DNA of 64,000 nt from Thermocrispum agreste DSM 44070 (lineage in GTDB: Bacteria; Actinomycetota; Actinomycetes; Mycobacteriales; Pseudonocardiaceae), in assembly GCF_000427905.1 (NCBI RefSeq), contig NZ_ATYX01000007.1:333501-397500 (forward strand), read 5' to 3'. The translations under genes were made by a program, and so were the position numbers. A model generated the notes under the pieces. That model was given only the letters and a program-made list of their open reading frames with translations, ran no database searches and was not told where the DNA came from. Below, piece by piece: positions 8,696-16,965 of this stretch (its first letter is position 1; each line of letters begins with the position of its first letter).

Positions 8696-10144
8696 ATGAC
8701 CACGCACCTGCTACCCGATTTGGCCGACGTCTCCCGTCGCGGTGACCGCGTTGCCCTGCGGTTCGGCGACACGGCGTTGACCTACCGGGAGCTCGCCGCC
8801 GTCGCCGCCGGCACGGCGAGCCGGCTGGCCGGACTGCGCCGTGTGGCGGTCTGGGCCACTCCCACGGCCGAGACGTGCGCCGCGGTGGTCGCCGCGCTCG
8901 CCGCGGGCGTGGCGGTGGTGCCGATCAACCCCAAGATCGGCAAGCGGGAAATGTCGCACATCGTCGGCGACGCCGAGCCGGACCGGGTGCTGGCCGCTCC
9001 CGGTGCCGAGCTCCCGGGCGAGCTGGCCGGCCTGCCGCGCATCGACGTGACGCTGACCCCGCCCGCGCAGCCGGGTCCGTGGCCTGCCGAGCCGCCTGCC
9101 TCCACTCCCGCGTTCATCGTCTACACCTCGGGGACGACCGGCCCGCCGAAGGGTGTGGTGCTGCCCCGGCGCGCCCTCACCTCGAACCTGGACGCGCTGG
9201 CCGAGGTGTGGGAGTGGACGGCGGACGACGTGCTGGTGCACGGGTTGCCGCTGTTCCACGTGCACGGGCTGATCCTCGGCGTGGTCGGCCCGCTGCGGCG
9301 TGGCTGCACCCTGCACCACGTCGGGAAATTCTCCACCGAGGCGGTCGCGGCCGAGCTGGCCGGTGACGCCACCATGCTGTTCGGCGTCCCGACCATGTAC
9401 CACCGGCTGGCCGAGGACTGCGCCGCCGACCGGGAGATGGCCGAGGCGATCGGGCGGGCCCGGCTGCTGGTGTCCGGCTCGGCCGCCCTGCCCGCCACCG
9501 AGCACCAGCGCATCGAGCAACTCACCGGACAGCGGGTCATCGAGCGCTACGGGATGACCGAGACGCTGATGAACTGCAGCGTCCGGTTCTCCGGCGACCG
9601 CCGTCCCGGCACGGTCGGGCTGCCGTTGCCGGGTGTCGACCTCCGCCTGGTCGACGACGACGGCAACCCCATCCCGGAGCAGGACACCGACGCCGTCGGC
9701 GAGATCGAGGTGCGGGGCCCGAACCTGTTCCTCGGCTACCTCAACCGGCCGGACGCCACGGCGGAGGCCATGCACGACGGGTGGTTCCGCACCGGGGACA
9801 TGGCCAGGCGCGACCCGGACGGCTACGTCCGCATCGTCGGCAGGCGTGCCACCGACCTGATCAAGAGCGGCGGGTACAAGATCGGCGCGGGCGAGATCGA
9901 GAACGTGCTGCTCGACCACCCGCAGGTCGCCGAGGTCGCGGTGACCGGGGAGCCGGATCCCGACCTGGGCGAGCGCATCGTCGCCTGGGTGGTGGCCAGG
10001 GACGAGCGGCCGAGCGCCGACGAGCTCATCGCCCACGTGGCCGAGCAGCTCGCCGCCCACAAGCGCCCGCGCGAGGTGCGCTTCCTGTCCGCGCTCCCCC
10101 GCAACGACATGGGCAAGGTGATGAAGCGTGCGCTCCGTGCTTGA
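8696..10144 (+). CDS. matB: Malonyl-CoA synthetase (malonate-CoA ligase)
   Basis: A 482-aa AMP-forming ligase closely resembling Streptomyces coelicolor MatB as I remember it. It has the P-loop TSGTTGPPKG near residue 142, GLPLFHVHGL near 182, ERYGMTETLMN near 284, the hinge GRRATDLIKSGGYKIGAGE near 385, and the C-terminal catalytic Lys in NDMGKVMKR. MatB activates malonate (often also methylmalonate) to the CoA thioester with ATP. ATG 8696 is preferred over the ATG 6 nt upstream because AGGAGG ends 6 nt before it. It sits 11 nt after matC and overlaps the next gene by 17 nt, so the three are one operon. Confidence 0.94.
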   Translation: MTTHLLPDLADVSRRGDRVALRFGDTALTYRELAAVAAGTASRLAGLRRVAVWATPTAETCAAVVAALAAGVAVVPINPKIGKREMSHIVGDAEPDRVLAAPGAELPGELAGLPRIDVTLTPPAQPGPWPAEPPASTPAFIVYTSGTTGPPKGVVLPRRALTSNLDALAEVWEWTADDVLVHGLPLFHVHGLILGVVGPLRRGCTLHHVGKFSTEAVAAELAGDATMLFGVPTMYHRLAEDCAADREMAEAIGRARLLVSGSAALPATEHQRIEQLTGQRVIERYGMTETLMNCSVRFSGDRRPGTVGLPLPGVDLRLVDDDGNPIPEQDTDAVGEIEVRGPNLFLGYLNRPDATAEAMHDGWFRTGDMARRDPDGYVRIVGRRATDLIKSGGYKIGAGEIENVLLDHPQVAEVAVTGEPDPDLGERIVAWVVARDERPSADELIAHVAEQLAAHKRPREVRFLSALPRNDMGKVMKRALRA

Positions 10145-11489
10145 CCACGTCGTCAGTGACTTCACCCCCCTCCCCGCCCCCGGTGACGACCACGGCCGCG
10201 ACGGCCCGCTCGGCTGGCCCGGATACGGCGACCAGCGCGACCGCGCCGAGCAGCAGACGGGCGCGAGCGAAGCGGTCGTCTGCGGCCGTGGTCGTCTTGC
10301 CAGCCGGGAGGCGATCGTGATCCACTTCGAGTTCGGCTACCTGGGCGGCTCGCTCGGCGCCGGAGCCGGTGCCCGGATCGCCGACGCTTTCGACCGGGCA
10401 GTGGCGGAACGGCTCCCCGTGGTCACGTTCATCGCCTCGGGTGGCACCCGGATGCAGGAGGGCATGGTCGCCCTGCGGCAGCTGCAGACGCTGGCCCACC
10501 ACTGCGTGCGCCTGCGCGACCACGGGCTGCCGCACGTGGCGGTGCTGAACGATCCGACGACCGGCGGCGTGTGGGCCACCCTCGGATCGTCGGCGGACGT
10601 CGTCGTGGCCCTGCCAGGAGCTCAGGTCGCCTTCGCCGGGCGGCGGGTCCGCTCGGGCCCGGACGCCGACGACCCGGTCTACACCGCCGAGTCGCACTGG
10701 CACGCCGGGCAGGTCGACGAGGTGGTCGGCGCGGACGAGCTCGGTGCCTGCGTGGCCGAGTGGCTGGAGCTGCTGACCGGCGGCTCGCCGGAACCGGCGG
10801 AGGTACCGCGGGCGCTGGGCGGCGCCGACGAGGCCGCGGACGGCTGGCAGGCGGTGCAACGAACCCGGGACGCGCGGCGGCCACGCGCCCAGGCTTACCT
10901 CGACGACTACTTCGACCGCCGCCGCTACATCTCCGGCGACCGGGCGGGTGGCGTCGACAGCGGGATGCTCTGCGGCGTCGGCCGTCGCGGCGGGCGGTCC
11001 ATCGCCTTCGCCGCGCAAACCGGCACCCGGACCACTCCCGCGGGTTTCCGCACCGCGACGCGGCTCGTGCGGCTGGCCGACCGGCTCGGCCTGCCCGTGC
11101 TGACCCTCGTGGACACCCCGGGCGCGGCCGCCGACCCGGAGGCGGAGCGGGCGGGCGTCGGACCGGCGATCGCGGAACTGTTCACCACCATCGCGGCCGC
11201 GCGCGTCCCGGTCACCACGCTGGTGATCGGGGAAGGCGGGTCCGGTGGTGCGCTGGCCGCGTGCTCCCCCGACCGGCTGTGGATCACCCCGGACGCCTAC
11301 TTCTCGGTGATCGCTCCCGAGCTGGCGGCCGCCATCCTCAAGCGGCCGGAGGCCGAGGTCCCCGACCTGGCCAGGACGCTGCGGCTCCGGCCGAGCGACC
11401 TGCTGGAACTGGGCGTGGTCGACGGCATCGCCGAGGCGCGGCCCCGGCCGGCCACCCCGGTGCACGCGGTCCGCGCCACATCTAGTTGA
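10128..11489 (+). CDS. Fused carboxyltransferase (AccD/AccA-like, malonate-decarboxylase-like)
   Basis: A 453-aa protein built from two crotonase-like carboxyltransferase halves. The N-half has FGYLGGSLG and SGGTRMQEG, typical of beta-type CT subunits. The C-half has LVDTPGAAADPEAE and GEGGSGGALA, the oxyanion-hole loops of alpha-type subunits. The Cys4 zinc ribbon of true AccD is absent, and no biotin carrier or biotin carboxylase is nearby. With MatB supplying malonyl-CoA and no MatA decarboxylase in the locus, it is a candidate biotin-independent malonyl-CoA decarboxylase or transcarboxylase. GTG 10128 or GTG 10137 could be the start; both overlap matB, suggesting translational coupling. 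Confidence 0.8.
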   Translation: MRSVLDHVVSDFTPLPAPGDDHGRDGPLGWPGYGDQRDRAEQQTGASEAVVCGRGRLASREAIVIHFEFGYLGGSLGAGAGARIADAFDRAVAERLPVVTFIASGGTRMQEGMVALRQLQTLAHHCVRLRDHGLPHVAVLNDPTTGGVWATLGSSADVVVALPGAQVAFAGRRVRSGPDADDPVYTAESHWHAGQVDEVVGADELGACVAEWLELLTGGSPEPAEVPRALGGADEAADGWQAVQRTRDARRPRAQAYLDDYFDRRRYISGDRAGGVDSGMLCGVGRRGGRSIAFAAQTGTRTTPAGFRTATRLVRLADRLGLPVLTLVDTPGAAADPEAERAGVGPAIAELFTTIAAARVPVTTLVIGEGGSGGALAACSPDRLWITPDAYFSVIAPELAAAILKRPEAEVPDLARTLRLRPSDLLELGVVDGIAEARPRPATPVHAVRATSS

Positions 11490-11514
11490 TACATCAACCA
11501 AATCGCCATAGCAT
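11485..11514 (+). promoter_or_regulatory. Promoter with MarR-like palindrome over the -35 box
   Basis: GTTGAT-AC-ATCAAC (11485-11498) is a perfect 6-bp inverted repeat overlapping the stop codon of the upstream gene. It contains a -35-like TTGATA (11486-11491), followed after 17 nt by TAGCAT (11509-11514) as a -10. The shape recalls MarR-family operators (TAGTTGA...TCAACTA). No marR gene is in the window. It most likely controls the flavoenzyme gene at 11553. Confidence 0.5.
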
Positions 11515-11552
11515 GGTCGACGCAGCATCGGCCGCAACAGAGCGGAGCGGAC

Positions 11553-13715
11553 ATGAGGCCACGGACCGCGTTGATCAGGCTTGGCGTCGACATCGGCGAG
11601 TTCACCGATCCCGCCGGCGCGGTGGAGCGCGCCGTCGAGGCGGAGCGGCTCGGTTACGACTACGTACTGGCCGCGAGCACCGAAGGCGGCCTGGACGCCT
11701 GGGCGTTGCTCAGCTGGACGGCCGCTCGCACGGAACGGATCGGCCTGGTCGCCGCGGGCCTGGACGTGGCGGAGATCCGTCCGGCGGTGCTCGCCAGGGC
11801 GGCAGGCAGCCTCGACGTGCTCGGCAAGGGCCGGGTGACACTGGAGCTTCGGCCGGGCCCGGCGGCCGCCGAGGCAGTGACGGTGCTCCGCCGGATGTGG
11901 GACACCTCGCAGCGTCGTGTCCACCACGACGGAGCGTTCCGGCTGGCCGGGGCCGAGCCCGGCCCGCTCCCAGCGCACGACGTGCGCATTTGGATCGGCG
12001 GGGACGACCCGAACGCTGTCAAGGTAGCCGCGGACGCAGCGGACGGGTGGCGTGCAGGCGTTCCCGGACAAGACAGTCGGCAGCTGGCCCGGACCATGCA
12101 GCTGCTGGCGAAAGCCCTCGCCGAAGCCGGCCGCGACGAGCGCGAACTGGATCGCGTGGTCACACTGCCGGACACGGTCGGCGCGCAGGACGTCGAGACC
12201 TTGGCTTCACTGGTCACCGAACACGGAGTCACGACGTTCGTGCTGCGGGTCGACGAGCGGTCCCCGGCGGATGCGCTCGAGCGGTTCGCGCGCGAGGTTG
12301 CGCCGCGGCTGAACGAGGCCGCTCAGCACGCGATGACGGAAGGACGCTTCTCACCCGTCCCGATGCGGCGTGCCGAGGTGCGCGCCCAGCGGGTGCCGGG
12401 CATCGACTACGACGGGCTGCCCGCCAACCTCGCGGCGACCGCCGTCGAGCCGGGTGACCTGCTCTACCCCACCACTCGCTCGACCTATCTGCGCGGCGGC
12501 GCGCCCGGGTTGGTGCTCCGCCCGCAAACGGTGGACGACGTGGTCGATGCGGTGGCGTTCGCCCACCGGCACCGGCACGTCCCGCTCGGGATTCGCAGCG
12601 GCGGGCACGGCATCAGCGGCCGATCCACCAATGACGGCGGCTTGGTGATCGATCTCGGCGCACTGAACGCCATCGAAGTGCTCGACGAGGATCGGCGGCT
12701 GGTCCGCATCGGGCCGGGCGCCCGATGGCGTGACGTCGCCAGGGCGCTGCAGCCGTACGGGTGGGCGCTCGGCTCGGGCGACTACGGCGGCGTCGGCGTC
12801 GGCGGCCTGGCGACCTCGGGCGGGATCGGGTACCTGAGCCGCAAGCACGGACTCACCATCGACCACCTGCAGGCGGTGGACATGGTCCTCGCCGACGGCT
12901 CCACGGTGCGGGCCAGCCACGCGGAGAACCCCGAGTTGTTCTGGGCGGTGCGCGGGGCGGGCGCCGGCTTCGGCATCGTGACCGGGTTCGAATTCACCGT
13001 GGACGAGGTGAGCGACGTTGGCTGGGCACAGCTGGCGTTCTGGGTGGCCGATCCGGCCGACTTCCTGCTGAAGTTCGGCGCAGCGGTCACCGCGGCGCCG
13101 CGTGAGACGACACCGTTCCTCATCATGAACAGCAGCTCCGCGCAGGTGATGGCGATGGTGGCGACGGACGACCCGGACGAGATCCTGGCGCAGCTTCGCC
13201 CGATCGCCCAGATCGCGCCCCTGGTGCAGCAGCAAGTGGTGGTCGCCCCCTACGCGGCGGTGATGAACATGTTCCCCGACGCTCCGCACCAGGGCCGCGG
13301 CGAACCGGTCTCGCGGTCCGGCCTGGTCACGTCCATCACTCCGGAGTTCGCCGAGGACAGCGCTCGGCTGCTCGCCAGCGGCGCGGTGCACTGGTTCCAG
13401 CTGCGCAGCATGGGTGGCGCGATCGCCGACGTGGCACCGGAGGAGACCGCGTTCGCCCACCGCGACGCGGCTTTCCAGATCACCGCCATGGGCAGCCATC
13501 CCCAGCGGGTGGACCGCTGGTGGAACGAGCTGCGCAAGCATTTCAGCGGCATCTACCTCAACTTCGAAAGCGACACCAGCCCGCAGCGGGTGGCCGAGGC
13601 GTTCCCGCCCCCAGTGCTGTCGCGGCTGCGCAAGCTCAAGGCCGAGCTCGACCCGACCGGCTTGTTCCGGGACAACTTCACCCTTGCCGAGAACCCCGTG
13701 GGGAGAACAGCATGA
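11553..13715 (+). CDS. Two-flavin fusion: LLM (F420/FMN) domain plus FAD-linked BBE oxidoreductase
   Basis: A 720-aa protein joining two oxidoreductase modules. Residues 1-250 are a shortened luciferase-like monooxygenase TIM barrel (RLGVDIGEFTDPAGAVE, WTAARTERIGLVAAGLDVAE, HDVRIWIGGDDPNAVKVA). Residues about 290-480 are a PCMH-type FAD-binding domain with IRSGGHGISGRS, whose His is the usual covalent FAD anchor, and VGVGGLATSGGIGYLSRKHG. The Cys that gives bicovalent FAD in berberine-bridge enzymes is replaced (YGGVGVGG). The tail (LKAELDPTGLFRDNF) is a BBE domain. Such a fusion could pass an intermediate between two flavin oxidations; the substrate is unknown. The next gene starts within its stop codon (ATGA). 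Confidence 0.88.
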   Translation: MRPRTALIRLGVDIGEFTDPAGAVERAVEAERLGYDYVLAASTEGGLDAWALLSWTAARTERIGLVAAGLDVAEIRPAVLARAAGSLDVLGKGRVTLELRPGPAAAEAVTVLRRMWDTSQRRVHHDGAFRLAGAEPGPLPAHDVRIWIGGDDPNAVKVAADAADGWRAGVPGQDSRQLARTMQLLAKALAEAGRDERELDRVVTLPDTVGAQDVETLASLVTEHGVTTFVLRVDERSPADALERFAREVAPRLNEAAQHAMTEGRFSPVPMRRAEVRAQRVPGIDYDGLPANLAATAVEPGDLLYPTTRSTYLRGGAPGLVLRPQTVDDVVDAVAFAHRHRHVPLGIRSGGHGISGRSTNDGGLVIDLGALNAIEVLDEDRRLVRIGPGARWRDVARALQPYGWALGSGDYGGVGVGGLATSGGIGYLSRKHGLTIDHLQAVDMVLADGSTVRASHAENPELFWAVRGAGAGFGIVTGFEFTVDEVSDVGWAQLAFWVADPADFLLKFGAAVTAAPRETTPFLIMNSSSAQVMAMVATDDPDEILAQLRPIAQIAPLVQQQVVVAPYAAVMNMFPDAPHQGRGEPVSRSGLVTSITPEFAEDSARLLASGAVHWFQLRSMGGAIADVAPEETAFAHRDAAFQITAMGSHPQRVDRWWNELRKHFSGIYLNFESDTSPQRVAEAFPPPVLSRLRKLKAELDPTGLFRDNFTLAENPVGRTA

Positions 13716-14623
13716 CCGACTACGGACACGAGTTGTTGTTTGGCACCTTCGTCACCCCCACGGCGCAGCCGGTGCGGCATGCGGTCGAGCAAGCCGTCGT
13801 GGCCGATCGTGCGGGCCTCGACCTGGTCACGTTCCAGGACCACCCCTACGTCGCCCGGTTCCACGACACGTGGACGCTCATCGCTTACGCCGCGGCACGC
13901 ACCGAACGCGTGCGCCTGACCGCGAACGTGACGAACCTGCCGTTGCGCCCGCCGGCCCAGCTCGCACGCAGTGTGGCGACGCTCGACCGGCTGTCCGGTG
14001 GCCGCATCGAGCTCGGTCTCGGCGCCGGAGGCCACTGGGACGCCATCGCGTCGATGGGCGGCAGGCGGCTCCGGCCGGGCGAGTCGATCGAGGCGCTCGA
14101 GGAAGCCGTGCAGATCATTCGCGGGGTGTGGGACACCGACACGCGAGGCGGCTTGACCCTGGAAGGCAAGTACTACTCCGTGCGCGGCATGAAGCGGGGC
14201 CCTGCTCCGGCGCATCGGCCGGGCATCTGGATCGGCGCCTACAAGCCGCGCATCCTGCGCACCATCGGCCGGATCGGTGACGGCTGGTTGCCGTCCTACC
14301 AGTACCTGCCGAACGGACCCGACCACCTGGCCTCCGGCAGCGCGATCATCGACGAAGCCGCGGAATCCGTCGGCCGGGATCCACGGGACATCCGGCGGCT
14401 GCTGAACATCACCGGCGAGTTCGCCGAGACCAGCCGGGGGTTCCTGCAAGGACCACCGGACCAGTGGGTGGAAGAACTGACCGACCTCGCGCTGACCTAC
14501 GGCACCAGCGTGTTCGTGCTGGTCTCCGACGACACCACGACGACCGAGGTGTTCGCCAAGGAAGTCGCCCCCGCAGTACGCGAGGAGGTGCAACGGGAGC
14601 GCGCCGCCCAGCCGACCGGGTGA
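13712..14623 (+). CDS. LLM-class flavin-dependent oxidoreductase
   Basis: A 303-aa luciferase-like monooxygenase with a full TIM barrel. Visible segments are LLFGTFVTPTAQP at the first strand, LVTFQDHPY, AARTERVRLTANVTNLPLRPP, DRLSGGRIELGLGAGG, and PGIWIGAYKPRIL near the C-terminal half. Relatives use F420H2 or FMNH2. Its ATG overlaps the TGA of the fusion gene by 4 nt, so the two proteins are made together and probably act on the same or a linked substrate. The upstream fusion carries a related but shorter LLM module, so this may be its full-length paralogue. Confidence 0.9.
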   Translation: MTDYGHELLFGTFVTPTAQPVRHAVEQAVVADRAGLDLVTFQDHPYVARFHDTWTLIAYAAARTERVRLTANVTNLPLRPPAQLARSVATLDRLSGGRIELGLGAGGHWDAIASMGGRRLRPGESIEALEEAVQIIRGVWDTDTRGGLTLEGKYYSVRGMKRGPAPAHRPGIWIGAYKPRILRTIGRIGDGWLPSYQYLPNGPDHLASGSAIIDEAAESVGRDPRDIRRLLNITGEFAETSRGFLQGPPDQWVEELTDLALTYGTSVFVLVSDDTTTTEVFAKEVAPAVREEVQRERAAQPTG

Positions 14624-14800
14624 CCCCTGACCGGCCGGGGTGCGTCAGCCGCACAGCGCCGTCGACGGGCACCGCCCTCTGCGACCACTCGCCGTGATCT
14701 CCGGCTGCTCGATGGTTGGCACGGATTTCTTGGCCGCGTCGTCGGGTGCGGTCGCGCATTCCAAGCTGCGACTCGCGCATCACATCACCTGGCCCAGGGG

Positions 14801-15387
14801 GACCGTTGCAACCATCCGTAGCAGCCCTGTCCGCAACAGCACCCGCAGCAGCCATACCGCGGCGGCGCACAGCTTCCTCTGCGGAAGAACTGCACCGGCC
14901 TCATCGTCTCCGTCATCGCCGGAGTCGTGGTCGTCGCTGTCGCCTTGCCCCCGGTTCGTCCTCAGCGACGACAAGAGCGATGACAAGAGCGACGACAAGG
15001 ACGACAAGGACACCGCTGCGGCGAGCTCGTCAGCCGCCGCAAGCGCTCCCAGCCCGGTCCCGGCCAAGCGTGGCGTCGCGCTCGATCCGGCGACGACATG
15101 CCGCAGGAATACGTCCAGCAAGCCACAGCAGTCGCCCACCAGGTGGTGGACGCTCTCAACAAGCACGACGCCGAGCTCGGCGGACAGCTCACCTGCGAGG
15201 GCTCGGTCGTGCCCGCGCTGAATTCATGCCGGAGGACCAGCAGGCTCGTTTCGTCGGCGCAGGCCCGACCGCATCGATCAAGTTGAGCGCCGGCATCCGG
15301 CTCAACTACGACGGCAAGCCAGGCGCCACCCGCACGACGCTCATCGTGCGGCGTGATGGCGTGTGGTGCGTGGACATGATGATCTGA
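14801..15387 (+). pseudogene. Decayed membrane-anchored extracellular protein gene
   Basis: Recognisable pieces of one protein appear in order but in shifting frames. A Q/P-rich start (QHPQQPYRGG) has an in-frame TAG upstream of it. A transmembrane helix (CTGLIVSVIAGVVVVAVA) ends near 14945. A charged tract (LSDDKSDDKSDDKDDKD) spans about 14961-15005. A helix (MPQEYVQQATAVAHQVVDAL) starts at 15098, and a C-terminal domain (EFMPEDQQARFVG to LIVRRDGVWCVDMMI) covers 15222-15387. At least three frameshifts and one stop are needed to connect them. The layout matches small actinobacterial proteins with a proline/glutamine cytoplasmic head, one TM helix and an NTF2-like outside domain. It is either a true pseudogene or badly affected by sequence errors. 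Confidence 0.65.
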
Positions 15388-15438
15388 CGGCGGTCACCGA
15401 ACGACGGATCACAACCGGCCCGGTGGACGCCGAAGCGG

Positions 15439-16059
15439 TCACCGTGAAGCCATGTCGCCGGTGCCCGGCACCCCTTCGGCCAGCCCGTAGCGCAGGTGCA
15501 CGATGCCCGCCGGGCCGGCCGTGGGCGGCTCCAGCAACTTCAGGTTCGACGGCACCGCGCCACCGTCGAAGACCTGCTTGCCGGTGCCGAGCACGATCGG
15601 GTGCACCCACAGGCCGAGCTCGTCGAAGAGCTTCTCGGCCAGCAGGGTCTGCACCAGGTTCAGGCTGCCGACCACTTTCACGTGCTCGTGGCGGGCCCGG
15701 ATGTCGCGCACCTCGCTGACCAGGTCCGCGCCGATCTGTTGCGACCCGGCCCAGGACAAGTCGGGCTTACCGCGCGAAGCCACGTACTTGGGGATGCGGT
15801 TGAACAATTCCGCGAACGCGGCGTCCTCGCCGTCCTGCTGATACGGCCAGTAGGCGGCGAAGATCTCGTACGTGCGACGGCCGAGCAGCAGGGCGTCGGT
15901 GTGTTCGTACGCGGCGGCGATCTTCTCGCCCGTGGCCTCGTCCAGCAGTGGTGCCTGCCAGCCGCCGTAGGCGAAGTTCAGCGGATCCTCGTCCGGGCTG
16001 CCCGGCGCTTGGCCGACCAGGTCCAGTGTCGTGAACAGCTCGATCTCGATGAAACCCAT
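15439..16059 (-). CDS. Dihydrofolate reductase-family protein (RibD C-terminal-like)
   Basis: A 206-aa protein with the DHFR/RibD_C fold. It shows IEIELFTTLDLVGQ at the first strand, TDALLLGRRTYEIFAAYWP at the NADPH-binding helix, KYVASRGKPDLSW, HVKVVGSLNLVQTLL, and a C-terminal strand LGLWVHPIVLGTGKQVF. Actinobacteria have many of these NADPH-dependent reductases outside folate and riboflavin synthesis, and their substrates are mostly unknown. ATG 16059 follows GGGAGA. It stands alone and is divergent from the YbaB-like gene across 297 bp. Confidence 0.88.
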   Translation of the reverse strand: MGFIEIELFTTLDLVGQAPGSPDEDPLNFAYGGWQAPLLDEATGEKIAAAYEHTDALLLGRRTYEIFAAYWPYQQDGEDAAFAELFNRIPKYVASRGKPDLSWAGSQQIGADLVSEVRDIRARHEHVKVVGSLNLVQTLLAEKLFDELGLWVHPIVLGTGKQVFDGGAVPSNLKLLEPPTAGPAGIVHLRYGLAEGVPGTGDMASR

Positions 16060-16356
16060 GGAGTCTCCCGGTGATGAGAAAACGTCGTCGTGACGGGTAG
16101 ACCCAGCGCCCGGCAGAACTCATCGGTCGCGATACACCCGCCCACGCGATGCCGCGCTGGCAGGCGGACACGAGCCGCCGTCCACCTCTTGTCGGCATCG
16201 GGCCCCTGTCCGCTACCCGGCTGCGCGCCTTCGTCGGGCCGGTCGCGGCTTTCCGCCGCGCCAAAGCCAACGCTTCGATGAACTTTGTCCAAAATGACCA
16301 CAGCCCGGGCCCCGTTGTGCAAAGCTCACGGCACCAACGAACGGGGGTCAGCAAGC
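16060..16356. other. Divergent intergenic region, no gene seen
   Basis: This 297-bp spacer separates the DHFR-like and YbaB-like genes. Overlapping open frames here lack codon bias and RBS support. It should hold two divergent promoters, but no confident boxes were found. Confidence 0.4.
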
Positions 16357-16929
16357 ATGGCCGAAGTGTCCGACCCGCGCGGGGTCTTCCAGGTCCGGGC
16401 TAGCGACGACGTGATCGAAGGCGTGACCGTCTCGCCGCTGTGGGAGCGCTACTACCCGGACCCACAGGAGTTCTGCAAGGTGCTCAGCGAAACCATCCGC
16501 GCCGCGTTGCCGGCTCCGGACGAAGCCGATCAGCGAGAGGACTTGCCCGATCGGCGGCATCAGGCCGACGAGCTCAGGCCGATGGAGCTGGAGCGGTCCA
16601 GGAGCTTCTGGAACAACTTCCACCTGCTGCAACGCAAGCTGGAGCAGCGGCGCGAGCGAGCACTCGCCGGAGAGCTGCCGGAATGGGAGCCACCCGAGCC
16701 GGTCGAGGACGAGCACAAACGCTGGGGCGTCGATTTCGACGCCGACGGGCGCTTCGCGATGATCGGGATCGCGCCGGAGGTGTTCGAGAACGCCAGCGCG
16801 GCCATGCTGTCGAACCTGATCAGCGAGGCCCTGCGCGACCTGCACCTGAACCAGGGCCGTCCCGCCGATCCGGAGTGGGAGGAAATCACCGAGCTGCAGG
16901 CCAACTGCGAGAAGTTCCTGGCCGGATGA
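16357..16929 (+). CDS. YbaB/EbfC-like protein paired with a WXG100-like protein
   Basis: A 190-aa protein that I only partly recognise. The middle (FWNNFHLLQRKLEQRRERAL) is helical. The segment GVDFDADGRFAMIGIAPEVF followed by a helix (AAMLSNLISEALRDLHL) resembles the strand-strand-helix second half of YbaB/EbfC-family proteins, which in actinobacteria often precede genes for WXG100/ESX-type substrates. ATG 16357 is preceded by GGGGG; earlier in-frame codons lack support. The partner gene begins 36 nt downstream. A chaperone or adaptor role is inference from position. Confidence 0.6.
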   Translation: MAEVSDPRGVFQVRASDDVIEGVTVSPLWERYYPDPQEFCKVLSETIRAALPAPDEADQREDLPDRRHQADELRPMELERSRSFWNNFHLLQRKLEQRRERALAGELPEWEPPEPVEDEHKRWGVDFDADGRFAMIGIAPEVFENASAAMLSNLISEALRDLHLNQGRPADPEWEEITELQANCEKFLAG

Positions 16930-16965
16930 CGCCTGCCGGACACGTCTGAGGAACGGAAGGATTCG

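Noticed and set aside
10026..12071. 681-aa minus-strand open frame
   Set aside because: Antisense across matB, the carboxyltransferase and the flavoenzyme, crossing their boundaries; composition typical of a high-GC shadow frame.
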